Positions 25,361 through 34,776 of a stretch of 64,000 nt of DNA are shown here, piece after piece (the stretch's first letter is position 1; each line of letters opens with the position of its first letter). The translations under genes were made by a program, and so were the position numbers. The stretch is from JAUIAI01 sp045106815 (GTDB taxonomy: Bacteria; Pseudomonadota; Gammaproteobacteria; Burkholderiales; Burkholderiaceae_E), in the NCBI GenBank assembly GCA_045106815.1, contig JBGCFG010000024.1, forward strand, positions 147,811 through 211,810, in the 5' to 3' direction. The notes beneath the pieces are model-generated. The model saw only the letters and a program-made list of their open reading frames with translations, had not been told where the DNA came from and searched no databases.

Positions 25361-26970
25361 TGAGCACACTCGACTACATCTGGCTCGGGATACTGGCCGT
25401 CTTCCAGGGACCTGAGCTGTTCAGTGTCGCCGGGCTGCCCGTATCGATCACGTTGGTCATGATTCTGGCTGGTTTTCTGATCGGCATTATGGTGGGTGCT
25501 ACCCCTGGGTTGGCAGGCCCGGTGGCCATGGCGATTTCCCTGCCGATCCTGATCTCAGTATTTGGATACACGCCCTCGGCGCTACTGCCCGTGATGGGGT
25601 TTCTGGTCGGGGTGATGAAAGGGGCGACGGTCGGGGGTGCGGTCCCAGCGATCTTGTTTAACACGCCTGGCACACCTGATGCCTACATGACCACGCTTGA
25701 CGGGTACCCGATGTCGCGACGCGGGCAGGCTGGCAAGGCATTGCGCATCGCCCACTTCTCGTCGGTTTCAGGAGATTCATTCTCTGACATGGTGCTGTTT
25801 GTTTGCGCGCCGTTCCTGGCGATACTGGTTGAACGCTATCTGGATCTGCCTGAAAAGACCGCACTGCTTATTCTGTCACTCTCATTCATTGCGGCGGTCA
25901 TTGGCGGGTCTCCTGCCAAAGGACTGATTTCGGCAGGTCTAGGCTTGCTTGCCGTGTACGTTGGCACCGGTGAAGATTTTTATCCTCGTCTGTCGATGGG
26001 CCTCCCAGTGCTAAATCAAGGTTTGCCGATTACAACTGCCGTTTTGGGCGTGTTGATCATTGGTGCCGTGTTCAAGGAGCTTGATGAACTCTGGCAACTG
26101 AAACGAGCCAACAGCGAACTCGCGGCGAGCCGGCATGTGGGTGATCAGCGCCTGCATTTTGCGGACCTGAGACGCTTGTTCCCTTACATCGCGAGATCGA
26201 GCGTGGTTGGGACGATGATCGGTGCGCTGCCTGGCATTGGCTCCACACTGGCTGCAACCATTGGCTACACCCTCGGACAGCGGCGCTATGATCGTCAGCG
26301 AAAAGCAAATGAACCTGGCTTTGGCGATGGCGTGCCCGAAGGTATTGCAGCCACTGAAGCTGCCAATAGTTCAGTTTCCGGCGCTAACCTGATTCCGGTG
26401 TTGTCGCTTGGCATTCCGGGTAACGCAGCGGCTGTGTTTTTGATTCTTGCTGCCGAGTCGATTGGCGGTTTTAACCCAGGCCCGGCCGTATTCAAGTTCA
26501 CACAAGATGCGGTGAACCCGGAACTTGTCATAGCGTTCGGGCTATTCACAGCGATGGTCATCGCCAACTTGTTGAATTGGACAATTGGCGGGGTATTCAT
26601 GCGCTCCATGGGCATCATGATTCGCGTTCCCAAGCAAGTCTTGCTGCCAGTGGTTCTGTTGCTAACGCTAACGGCGATCTATGTGCAGGACCCCCGCTTT
26701 GAGGTCTTGTGGTTCGCACTTGCATTTGGCGTACTCGGTTACCTGATGCGAGTGCTGGCCATATCGCCACTACCGTTTGTTATTGCGTTCATTCTTGGCG
26801 ATAAGCTCGAGCAAAGCGCCCGCCAGGCCTTCTCCGCCAGCGGGAATGACCCTTATTTTCTCTTAACCAATCCGATTGCAGCAGTCTTTATGGCTGCTGC
26901 GGTTGGCGTTGTCATCTATGCAAGCAGATCCGGATCGGCAAAATCACATGAACAAACTCGTCATCCGTGA
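25360..26970 (+). CDS. tctA: Tripartite tricarboxylate transporter large subunit TctA
   Basis: A 536-residue permease of about twelve segments. Family signatures: GIMVGATPGLAGPVAMAISLP, FLVGVMKGATVGGAVPAILFNTPGTPDAYMTTLDGYPM, GTMIGALPGIGSTLAATIGY, and EGIAATEAANSSVSGANLIPVLSLGIPGN (each part of a longer conserved block). It carries the sodium-coupled transport step with TctB; TctC delivers substrate. It is slightly longer than usual at the C-terminus. Confidence 0.95.
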   Translation: MSTLDYIWLGILAVFQGPELFSVAGLPVSITLVMILAGFLIGIMVGATPGLAGPVAMAISLPILISVFGYTPSALLPVMGFLVGVMKGATVGGAVPAILFNTPGTPDAYMTTLDGYPMSRRGQAGKALRIAHFSSVSGDSFSDMVLFVCAPFLAILVERYLDLPEKTALLILSLSFIAAVIGGSPAKGLISAGLGLLAVYVGTGEDFYPRLSMGLPVLNQGLPITTAVLGVLIIGAVFKELDELWQLKRANSELAASRHVGDQRLHFADLRRLFPYIARSSVVGTMIGALPGIGSTLAATIGYTLGQRRYDRQRKANEPGFGDGVPEGIAATEAANSSVSGANLIPVLSLGIPGNAAAVFLILAAESIGGFNPGPAVFKFTQDAVNPELVIAFGLFTAMVIANLLNWTIGGVFMRSMGIMIRVPKQVLLPVVLLLTLTAIYVQDPRFEVLWFALAFGVLGYLMRVLAISPLPFVIAFILGDKLEQSARQAFSASGNDPYFLLTNPIAAVFMAAAVGVVIYASRSGSAKSHEQTRHP

Positions 26971-26978
26971 GGCTCAGC

Positions 26979-28073
26979 ATGAGCGGTAAGACCTTCAAGA
27001 TCTGGGCCTCCGGATGTGCGCATGTTGTTGCCGACAAGCACAACGGCCGGGAAAGTCTTGCCGATGCGATTCGTCAGGCTGAGCGCGACTTTGATTGGGA
27101 TGTCGGAGTGAATCTTGGCGATTTTTCTGCGGCTTTCGGATTGCCGACTGATGAAGAAGGCCTCGAGATCGTGCGCCAGTTTGCCGCGCTGGCGAAACAC
27201 CGCCGCGAAGACATCTATACGATCTGCGGCAATCACGACCGAAATGCGCCCGATGAGCCAGCCGGTCAGTGGTTTTGCAAGTACATCGACCCGCTTGGCG
27301 ATAACCCGATGACCTCGGGTGTGCGCAAGTCGCGTTTCCGCCACGTGCCCGTGGGCAGTTTCGAGCGCTATTACGTGGATATTGGCAACGTGCGTCTGTT
27401 AATGATGAGCGATGTCAACGAAACGAGTCAGGCCAAAGGTCGAGGCGAGCTTGGTGGTAATCCAGGCGGTGTGGTTAGTCGTGACACCTTCGACTGGTGG
27501 GTTGATCAGGTCAACAGCCACCATAGCGACAAAATCATTATCACCGCCCATCACTACGTGTTGCGCGAAACGACTGTCGCTTCAGGTGACTGGGAAGGCA
27601 TGAAGCGCAACGCGAGCGGTCAATGGACTACGGACTACCACGGGTACTACGCCGAGGGTAATCCGCAGGCTGCGAGCTATCTGTATTGGGTGGCTGGTAA
27701 GGCCGGAGCAGGGCAGTTTGAGAAGTGGCTCAACGATAACCCCGGCAAGGTAGATTTCTGGCTTGGCGCGCATACGCATACCAACCCCGATGACATGCGC
27801 GGAGGCAAGAGTCATATCGAAAAGCGCTACGGCGGCACCACCTTCGTGAATGTTGCGGCGTTAACGCGATGGTTCGTGAAGGATCACGCAATGCCGCATT
27901 CGCGCCTGTTTACCTTTGAAGATGGATCGGCAGACGCGACGATTGACTGCTATATGCATACAGACGAGTATCGACCCCAGGGCTTCTACCCGGAAAAGCA
28001 ATCAGTGGTTCGCCTGACAAAGCCGTTCAGGTTAGATGGCAGCGGCGCCGTGTGTGACGGTTCGGTTGCGTAG
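26979..28073 (+). CDS. Calcineurin-like metallophosphoesterase
   Basis: About 364 residues, no signal peptide. The dinuclear metal motifs are readable: SGCAHV (in place of D-x-H), GVNLGDFS, ICGNHDRN, IITAHHYV and LGAHTHTN. The first motif has Cys where Asp is usual, so one metal ligand may be altered. GAGG six bases upstream supports the ATG at 26979, 8 bases after tctA; a GTG at 26967 is possible. As last gene of the tctCBA operon it is probably a hydrolase for the imported compound or a derivative. Confidence 0.84.
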   Translation: MSGKTFKIWASGCAHVVADKHNGRESLADAIRQAERDFDWDVGVNLGDFSAAFGLPTDEEGLEIVRQFAALAKHRREDIYTICGNHDRNAPDEPAGQWFCKYIDPLGDNPMTSGVRKSRFRHVPVGSFERYYVDIGNVRLLMMSDVNETSQAKGRGELGGNPGGVVSRDTFDWWVDQVNSHHSDKIIITAHHYVLRETTVASGDWEGMKRNASGQWTTDYHGYYAEGNPQAASYLYWVAGKAGAGQFEKWLNDNPGKVDFWLGAHTHTNPDDMRGGKSHIEKRYGGTTFVNVAALTRWFVKDHAMPHSRLFTFEDGSADATIDCYMHTDEYRPQGFYPEKQSVVRLTKPFRLDGSGAVCDGSVA

Positions 28074-28134
28074 CGGGAAGGCAGGCAACCCCTGACACTC
28101 ATGGGCCAGTTGACTGATTGATTTTGATCTTGAT

Positions 28135-28554
28135 TTAGCGTTTGTTCTTATCATCCCAGATCATGGGTTCCCAGAGTTCGACTTTATTTCCATCTGGGTC
28201 AACTATCCACGCAAACGAGCCATTTTCATGATGCTCGGGACCGTTGAGAATCGGCACGCCGGCTGAGGTGAGTTTCGCCATCAGGGCCGCAAGATCATCG
28301 ACGCGGTAGTTGATCATGAAGCGCGCCTGGCTTGGAGCAAACCAGTCGCTATCGGCTGCGGCAACGTTCCAAACGGTCGAGCCACCATCTTCGGCTTGGT
28401 CGTTCTGCCACTCCAAAACACCGCCGCCCCATTCCTGCAGGGCTATGCCCAGGTGCTCTTCGTACCACTTGGCCAGGCTTTTATTGTCCTTGTTGGCGAG
28501 AAAAAAGACCCCGCCAATGCCGGTCACTTTGCCAACACCTTTTTGATCCGCCAT
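28135..28554 (-). CDS. VOC-superfamily (glyoxalase/bleomycin-resistance-like) protein
   Basis: A 139-residue single-chain vicinal oxygen chelate protein. The pattern GIGGVFFLANKDNKSLAKWY-EEHLG at the start and FAWIVDPDGNKVELWEP at the end are typical, with the terminal Glu as likely metal ligand. Families with this pattern include isomerases, dioxygenases and resistance proteins, so no reaction can be given. Single gene, convergent with the phosphoesterase. Confidence 0.85.
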   Translation of the reverse strand: MADQKGVGKVTGIGGVFFLANKDNKSLAKWYEEHLGIALQEWGGGVLEWQNDQAEDGGSTVWNVAAADSDWFAPSQARFMINYRVDDLAALMAKLTSAGVPILNGPEHHENGSFAWIVDPDGNKVELWEPMIWDDKNKR

Positions 28555-28663
28555 GACTTGCGCTCCAAATAGCTTGTAAGCGCAAGATACCTAACTAATG
28601 GTGGCCTGGCTAACGATAATGATGTCGGCCTAGCGTTGATTCTCTAGTGTTTGAGCGGGGAGA

Positions 28664-30157
28664 TCAGTTCTGTGCCTGATCTTCCAGTCCGATACGGGCT
28701 GTTTTGGCGGCGCGGATGCGGGCCCTTTCTAGTTTGCGCTCAAACAGTCGCTGGCGGGCCAATGCGAGCGCTTCTTCGCGTGACTCGAATGCCGTCTCAG
28801 GTGTTTGCATGACGGCAGGCTCTTGCTGATCGGCAGTTTCAACCATTGTTTCCATCGTTTTCGCCTGATCGCTTATGACTGCCTCAGTCGACGCGATGCT
28901 TGAAGCAGGTGCATCATTTCGTGTCAGTTCCGCCTCCGCCTTGGCGATTTGCTCTGCAGACAGTGTCAATGGCATTTCGGTTTCTTGCACTGTTTCGATC
29001 GTTTGAACGTTTGCTTGAACATTTGCCTGGTCGATCATCTGCTCGGATGATCCGATCGCGGTCGCGCCAAGCATTGATGCCGACATAGTCGACTTGACGG
29101 GTTCTTGGATGCTTTGATCGTCAGCTACTCGCGCTTTGGCCGGCATGTCTGAAATCACTACCTGCTCGACCGAAGCTGTGACTGGCTTGACTTCAGGTCT
29201 TGTGATCTGGATTGCTGGCGGCAGCATGGGAGACACTTGCTTGTCTTCGACCAAGTTTTCTGTCGCGGATTCAGACGGCTTAATCACGTCGGCGTTCACT
29301 GCGCTAACCTCGGTGATGGTGTTGTCCGCGGTCTCCGTCTCAAGTGTCTGGGTGTCCGGCTCAGCTGCTACAAGCGGTGGCAAGGTGGTGGAGGTCGTTG
29401 TGACCTGGGGGGAGACTGCAGGCTCGCTTACGGGCGAGACCTGCTGGTATGCGACGACAGGCGTTGCAGCTTTTGGTTCCAAATCGAGTTCATATACCCG
29501 CTTGTTGACTTGTCGCATACCTGAGCCCATCGACTCAGCCGTGACAACGGTCATGCCACTTGCATCAATTTGGGCCTGCCGCGCAGCGGCTTGTTCAGCG
29601 ACGATTCGCTCAAGGCGCGCAGTCTCTGCAACGCGCTGGTATTGCGCTTCGATGCGTCGATTTGAAGGGGCCATCGCCCATGCTTTTGATAGCTCCTGGT
29701 TAGCCTTTTGAAACTCGCCATTACGGGCCATGGCCATACCGAGGTTGGCACGCCATTGCGCCTTGCCTGGCTCCAGCCTGACAGCTTCACCGAAGGCTGC
29801 AATGGCCAGCGGCTGGCGATTAGCCATGCTTTGAGCAATGCCGATCCCGACATAGGCATCGACCATTTTCGGGTTAAGGGAGAGGGCCTTTGCAAATGAG
29901 TCGATGGCGGCGTCTGTCTTGTGCTCGGCCAGCAGGCTCTTACCCGTCAAATAGGCAGCGCGATCTTCTGAGACGCCGTTGCTAATGCGGGTGGTTGGTT
30001 CAACCGACAACGTCGTAAGCGGGTCTTTGGTCGCTGCGGTGTTAGCCACTTTCTGACCGATACTCTTGCTCTGATCATCATTGACCATTGGGGCATATGT
30101 ACCGCAGGCACCGAGGGTGACAGCAAATAGCGGCAACAGCAAACGGGCGTTTTTCAT
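28664..30157 (-). CDS. tadD: TadD-like TPR lipoprotein of the Tad pilus locus
   Basis: About 497 residues from the ATG at 30157, which has GGAGAG upstream. A lipoprotein signal (LLLPLFAVTLGACG) is followed by three TPR-like repeats (for example AIDSFAKALSLNPKMVDAYVGIG and AFGEAVRLEPGKAQWRANLG, each slightly shortened here). TadD is a pilot-type lipoprotein for Tad secretion. Unusually, the second half is a long, low-complexity stretch rich in Glu, Thr, Val and Gln, ending in an Arg/Ala-rich helix (LALARQRLFERKLERARIR); most TadD proteins stop after the repeats. Confidence 0.82.
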   Translation of the reverse strand: MKNARLLLPLFAVTLGACGTYAPMVNDDQSKSIGQKVANTAATKDPLTTLSVEPTTRISNGVSEDRAAYLTGKSLLAEHKTDAAIDSFAKALSLNPKMVDAYVGIGIAQSMANRQPLAIAAFGEAVRLEPGKAQWRANLGMAMARNGEFQKANQELSKAWAMAPSNRRIEAQYQRVAETARLERIVAEQAAARQAQIDASGMTVVTAESMGSGMRQVNKRVYELDLEPKAATPVVAYQQVSPVSEPAVSPQVTTTSTTLPPLVAAEPDTQTLETETADNTITEVSAVNADVIKPSESATENLVEDKQVSPMLPPAIQITRPEVKPVTASVEQVVISDMPAKARVADDQSIQEPVKSTMSASMLGATAIGSSEQMIDQANVQANVQTIETVQETEMPLTLSAEQIAKAEAELTRNDAPASSIASTEAVISDQAKTMETMVETADQQEPAVMQTPETAFESREEALALARQRLFERKLERARIRAAKTARIGLEDQAQN

Positions 30158-30215
30158 GATCTCTCCAGCTTCCTTACGGATCAGCTTCTGTGTTTTATTC
30201 GGTGTTGAGTACTGC

Positions 30216-31139
30216 TTAGCTACCGCTACCAAATCGAGTCAGGGTGGCAACAACCTGAAGAATCGAAGGGCCAAGCAGAACAAGTAGTAGTGATGGGAAA
30301 ATCAAGAATATCAACGGGAACAGCATTTTCAGAGGCAGTTTTGCCGCTTCTTCTTCAGCCCGTTGGTGTCTTTTCACCCGAAGTGCGTCAGATTGCACAC
30401 GCAGTGACCGGCCCACGCCGGTACCAAAGCGGTCCGCCTGAATCATCATGGCAGCGAAGCTTGCGATTTCTTCAATGCCAGTGCGCTGGGCGAAGTTGCG
30501 CAGCGCCCGCTCTCGGGTGGCGCCCACCCGAATTTCAACGCCGATCAGTTGCAGTTCTTCTGCCATAGCAACACTTCGGTTTTCGAGGTCTTGGGCAGTT
30601 CGGGCGATGGCAGCATCCAGTCCAAGCCCAGCCTCGACACACACCACCATCAGATCCACTGCATCAGGAAACGCATTGAACAACTCGCGTTGGCGCTGGT
30701 CAGCGCGACGGCGAAGCCAGATGCCCGGCCAGTAAAACCCGAGTGCAGCGCCGCCGAGCAATACCGCAAGCGTCTGGATGTCGGTGAGTTCCACGCCAAA
30801 GAAAATAATGGCAGTCAGCAAGACCAGGGGTAGAAACACCAGCAATAGTACTTTGGTTGCGTTAAAGATGGTGGGCGCATTCTCGCCACGGATCCCTGCG
30901 TTAAGCAGCGTCTTTTTAAGGCCAGCCACTTCATCTTTAGAAGCGCTGGTCAGACGCGCGACGGGGCTCGCCAGCTTGGCAGCTTTGGCCCACTTTTGGG
31001 TCTTGGCCGTCCGCTTAGCCTGACCAGTCAGTCGGGCCAGTCTTGCCTTGGTCGTGTTCTCTTGTGTGAACAAAGCGGCGATGCCAAACGTGCCAGCGCC
31101 CGCCGCCAGAAAGATGAGTGCAATGACCGTCAGATCCAT
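30216..31139 (-). CDS. tadC: Tad inner-membrane platform protein TadC
   Basis: A 307-residue GspF-domain protein with N-terminal segment (LTVIALIFLAAGAGTFGIAALF), a central pair of helices, the cytoplasmic domain FNAFPDAVDLMVVCVEAGLGLDAAI and C-terminal helices (LFPLIFLIFPSLLLVLLGPSIL). With TadB it forms the platform that the TadA ATPase drives. It is 12 bases after tadB. Confidence 0.93.
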   Translation of the reverse strand: MDLTVIALIFLAAGAGTFGIAALFTQENTTKARLARLTGQAKRTAKTQKWAKAAKLASPVARLTSASKDEVAGLKKTLLNAGIRGENAPTIFNATKVLLLVFLPLVLLTAIIFFGVELTDIQTLAVLLGGAALGFYWPGIWLRRRADQRQRELFNAFPDAVDLMVVCVEAGLGLDAAIARTAQDLENRSVAMAEELQLIGVEIRVGATRERALRNFAQRTGIEEIASFAAMMIQADRFGTGVGRSLRVQSDALRVKRHQRAEEEAAKLPLKMLFPLIFLIFPSLLLVLLGPSILQVVATLTRFGSGS

Positions 31140-31151
31140 GTTCAGTGCCCC

Positions 31152-32126
31152 TTAAATTCGAACTTTGACAATTCGGGTTAGCCAGAAGATGCCTACTGCC
31201 ATCATCGTTAGGGCAATAGACACCAACACCTGACCGTATTGGTCGGTCCAGAGCACGCTCATGAACTTCGGGTTGATAATCAGTAAACCGAAACCGGTAA
31301 CAAATGGTAGGAGCGACAGAATCCAGGCGGATAGCCGACCTTCTGCGGTTAACACCCGCACCTGACCGAGCAGCTTGAAACGGCGACGGATAAGGTCTGC
31401 AATCGTGTCGAGAATTTCGGCGAGGTTGCCACCTGTTTCCCGTTGCAACAGCACGGCAATGACGAAATAGCGAAGATCATCAATCGGGATTCGGCGCGTG
31501 AGCGAAACGAGCGCATCACGGGTAGAGAGTCCAAAGCTGATTTCTTCACTCACCTGCCTAAACTCGGTCGCGATGGGTTCTGGCATTTCATCGGCCACCA
31601 TCTGAACGCTGGGAGCAAATGCATGGCCGGCGCGAAGTGAGCGACCAATCAGGTCGACTGCTTCTGGCAGTTGCTTCTCAAACGAGAGGAGCCGCTTGCG
31701 ACGCTTGCGCATGAGCAATATGAACGGCATGGCAAAACCAAACAGGGCAGCCGCAAGAATGATGATTGCGGACTGACCGATCACGAACGCAATGGCGGCG
31801 CCCAGCAGCGCCCAAAACGCTGCGCCTGCGAGGAAGCCGCTTGCGCTGGCGGGGTCACCCGCTTGAGCCAGCACCTCTGACAATGATCCGTAGCGCGGCA
31901 TTTGCTTGAGCAGCTTGGCAATCGCCTTTTCCTGGCGATTGACTTTGTTGCGGCGAAGGCTGAAGCCATCTGCCGAGCGAGCGGCAGAGCGCAATTGCTT
32001 GATTCTTTTATCCAGACGCGCTTCATCATCTGATTGCCCACCAATGGTGAGCTCAAACAGCCCCTGAACCAGAAAAGCCACTGCAATGAACAAGGCGATG
32101 AGGCCAGCGATATGAACGATATCCAT
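31152..32126 (-). CDS. tadB: Tad inner-membrane platform protein TadB
   Basis: A GspF-domain protein of about 324 residues; the ATG at 32126 has GAGGAG 8 bases upstream, one codon inside a possible TTG. Cytoplasmic motif FEKQLPEAVDLIGRSLRAGHAF and the ALLQRETGGNLAEILDTIA stretch are typical of TadB, with membrane segments at both ends and around residues 100-140. Partner of TadC. Confidence 0.93.
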   Translation of the reverse strand: MDIVHIAGLIALFIAVAFLVQGLFELTIGGQSDDEARLDKRIKQLRSAARSADGFSLRRNKVNRQEKAIAKLLKQMPRYGSLSEVLAQAGDPASASGFLAGAAFWALLGAAIAFVIGQSAIIILAAALFGFAMPFILLMRKRRKRLLSFEKQLPEAVDLIGRSLRAGHAFAPSVQMVADEMPEPIATEFRQVSEEISFGLSTRDALVSLTRRIPIDDLRYFVIAVLLQRETGGNLAEILDTIADLIRRRFKLLGQVRVLTAEGRLSAWILSLLPFVTGFGLLIINPKFMSVLWTDQYGQVLVSIALTMMAVGIFWLTRIVKVRI

Positions 32127-32144
32127 CAATCAGTCTCCTCGTGC

Positions 32145-33542
32145 TTAGCGCACACGCCGAGTCGGGTCGAACATGCCGAGCGGAATGGCAACCCCATGTG
32201 CGCTGAGCTTGCTCAGGAACTGCGGGCGTACACCCGTTGCCTTCATCTCGCCCTGAACTCGACCCTTGCGATCAACACCGGATTGCTCAAACGTGAAGAT
32301 GTCCTGCATCGTGACCATATCGCCTTCCATACCGGTAATCTCGGCAATATTCATGAGGCGGCGCGTACCGTCGGTCATGCGTTGAATCTGTACAACCACT
32401 GAGATTGCAGAGGCAATCTGCTGGCGAATCGCTCTTTGCGGCAAGTCGAGCCCGGCCATGCACACCATGTTTTCAACCCGGGACAGCGCATCGCGCGGCG
32501 TGTTGGCGTGGACTGTTGTCATTGAGCCATCGTGGCCGGTGTTCATCGCTTGCAGCATGTCAAACGCTTCAGCGCCACGAACCTCACCGACAATGATTCG
32601 GTCGGGGCGCATGCGCAGGCTGTTCTTGACGAGTTCACGCTGACCAATCGCACCCTTGCCCTCGATATTGTCTGGGCGGGTTTCAAGACGAGCCACATGC
32701 GGCTGCTGAATGACAAGCTCGGCGGCATCTTCAATCGTGACGATGCGCTCGCGATTCGAAATGTGACCTGACAGAATATTGAGCAAGGTCGTTTTGCCTG
32801 AGCCCGTACCACCAGAAATCAAGACGTTAAGTTTCGCTTTTACCAGTCCGGCGAGTAGTTCGGCCATGGACTCGTTGATGGTGCCGTTCTTGATTAGTGC
32901 CTCCGCTGTGAGCGGTGCACCACCGAAGCGACGAATCGAGACCATCGGGCCATTGAGTGCCAAGGGGGCGATGACAGCGTTGACTCGCGAGCCGTCGGCA
33001 AGACGGGCGTCGACCATCGGATTGGTTTCATCGATGCGGCGACCCACCCGCGACACGATGCGGTCAATAATGCGCATCAGGTGATCGGTACTGTCGAACT
33101 TGACGTCTGACTCTTCCAGGATGCCGGCTCGCTCGATGTACACCTGGTCAGGGCCGTTGATCAAAATGTCTGAAATACTGGGGTCTGCGAGCAAAGGCTC
33201 GATAGGCCCCATGCCCAGCACCTCATGCTCGATATCAAGCGCTAGGCTCGCACGTTCGCCGGCGTTGAGCACTGAACCCGACTCGGCAATGATTTGCTCG
33301 GTCAGTTTGCGAAGCCCTGTGCGCACTTCTGCCTCGGGCAGTTTGCTCATCGCCTCAAGATCAACGTCATCCAGCAGCTTGGCATGTAGTTGCGCGCGCA
33401 GGCTGCGGTAGCCGGCCTCACGCTTGGCCTTGCCGGTGGCCTGGTCAATGACTCGTTTGACCATTGACTGACGATTCGGCTCGGCTGTCGGGGCTGGTTT
33501 AATCAAACCGGTAACCGGTGCGTTGATTTTGTCGCGTAGCAT
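32145..33542 (-). CDS. tadA: Tad secretion ATPase TadA/CpaF
   Basis: Type II/IV secretion ATPase of 465 residues that powers Flp pilus assembly at the cytoplasmic face. Walker A is GGTGSGKT at 244-251, the Asp box is VTIEDAAEL, Walker B is RIIVGEVRGAEA, and the His box is GSMTTVHANTPRDA. GGGGAT lies just before the ATG. It follows tadZ by 3 bases. Confidence 0.96.
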   Translation of the reverse strand: MLRDKINAPVTGLIKPAPTAEPNRQSMVKRVIDQATGKAKREAGYRSLRAQLHAKLLDDVDLEAMSKLPEAEVRTGLRKLTEQIIAESGSVLNAGERASLALDIEHEVLGMGPIEPLLADPSISDILINGPDQVYIERAGILEESDVKFDSTDHLMRIIDRIVSRVGRRIDETNPMVDARLADGSRVNAVIAPLALNGPMVSIRRFGGAPLTAEALIKNGTINESMAELLAGLVKAKLNVLISGGTGSGKTTLLNILSGHISNRERIVTIEDAAELVIQQPHVARLETRPDNIEGKGAIGQRELVKNSLRMRPDRIIVGEVRGAEAFDMLQAMNTGHDGSMTTVHANTPRDALSRVENMVCMAGLDLPQRAIRQQIASAISVVVQIQRMTDGTRRLMNIAEITGMEGDMVTMQDIFTFEQSGVDRKGRVQGEMKATGVRPQFLSKLSAHGVAIPLGMFDPTRRVR

Positions 33543-33545
33543 CTT

Positions 33546-34745
33546 TTATCCCCTCGAAGGTGCGAGTGAGAGCGGCGAGCGCATCCCGAATGCTTTGCGC
33601 AGGCGGCTCGTGGGCTTTTCTTCATGATCTATCTGGTTGCTTAGGGCCGCAATGGCATCGATCACAGCGCCGCGTTTGCGGTGCTCAAATACCGGGATAG
33701 CGTGATTAATCGCATAGGTCACCGTCTTGAAGTCATTGGGAACTTTCAAAGACACCGGCATTTGCAAACTGGCTTCCACGTCGCCAACCCCAATATCTGT
33801 GCCGCGTTCATAGCGGTTGACGATCAGTCGCAGCTTGTTGCTCGCATAGCCAAGGCCTTCAAACATGGCTTTGAGTCGTTTGGCATCGTGTACATAGGGC
33901 AGGGCAAGCTGCATCACCATGTAGATGGTCTGTGCCACATCCAGGCCGCGTAGGATGCGGGCATCCAATACCCGGCCCGCATCGATCACAACATGATCGA
34001 ATCGATCCCGAGCTAGCTCAATGACGCGGTCAATCGCAGCAGGATCAATATCAATGCCCGCCTCAGGTGACTCTGGCGCTGGCAGGATCCACAGCTGCTC
34101 GCCTGATTTGGTCATGCTGGCTTCAAGCATTTCGCCGTCAAGCCGGTCAATGTCCTGACAGACGTCAGCAATGCTGCGGTTGGGTGTTTCATCGGTGAGA
34201 AACATGGCCGCATCGCCAAGGTTCAGGTTCAGATCGATAACGGCCACTCGCTTGCCGCGTGCGGCCAGGGCGGCCGCTGCGTTGGTGGCAAGAAAGGTCG
34301 CGCCGCTACCACCTTTTGCGGGCAAGAAGGCTGTCACCGGTGCACGAGGTGCGCCGGCTCTTGGATTGGCACCGGCAGTGCTGCGCTTGAGTTGGCGCAT
34401 GACCGCGTCTTTCAGCTCAGCAAGTTCTGCCGGCGCAGGCACGACTTCACCGATACCACCTCGCATGGCCCAAAGCAGGAATTCAGCCGAATAGTCAGCG
34501 GAAATAAGCAAGAGTTTGCAAGCTGGGTTGGCTTGCAGGGCCTCGGCGATGGCCACTCGGTCAGGCGCCTGCATTCGCGAGACCTCTGCGACGATGAGAT
34601 CGCAGGCCTGGTGCTGAATCTGATCGATCAGAAGATCGACCCCACCGACGGCAACAGACAGTTCCAGATCAAGGCCGGTTGCCTCGAGTTGATCGGCAAG
34701 CGGATCCAGTCGGTCTTGATGAAATGCAATGGCGCTGACGTTCAT
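33546..34745 (-). CDS. tadZ: Tad localisation ATPase TadZ/CpaE
   Basis: About 399 residues from the ATG at 34745 (AAGGGG upstream); the open frame further upstream lacks similarity. The N-terminal 120 residues form an atypical receiver-like domain and the rest is a ParA/MinD-like ATPase. The deviant Walker A reads KGGSGAT (144-150), lacking the final Lys-Ser/Thr of canonical loops, as known for TadZ. FDHVVIDAGR is the Walker B. TadZ places the Tad machine at the cell pole in studied species. Confidence 0.9.
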   Translation of the reverse strand: MNVSAIAFHQDRLDPLADQLEATGLDLELSVAVGGVDLLIDQIQHQACDLIVAEVSRMQAPDRVAIAEALQANPACKLLLISADYSAEFLLWAMRGGIGEVVPAPAELAELKDAVMRQLKRSTAGANPRAGAPRAPVTAFLPAKGGSGATFLATNAAAALAARGKRVAVIDLNLNLGDAAMFLTDETPNRSIADVCQDIDRLDGEMLEASMTKSGEQLWILPAPESPEAGIDIDPAAIDRVIELARDRFDHVVIDAGRVLDARILRGLDVAQTIYMVMQLALPYVHDAKRLKAMFEGLGYASNKLRLIVNRYERGTDIGVGDVEASLQMPVSLKVPNDFKTVTYAINHAIPVFEHRKRGAVIDAIAALSNQIDHEEKPTSRLRKAFGMRSPLSLAPSRG

Positions 34746-34776
34746 GTTTGAACCCCTTATTGAGACGGTCGTTGCT

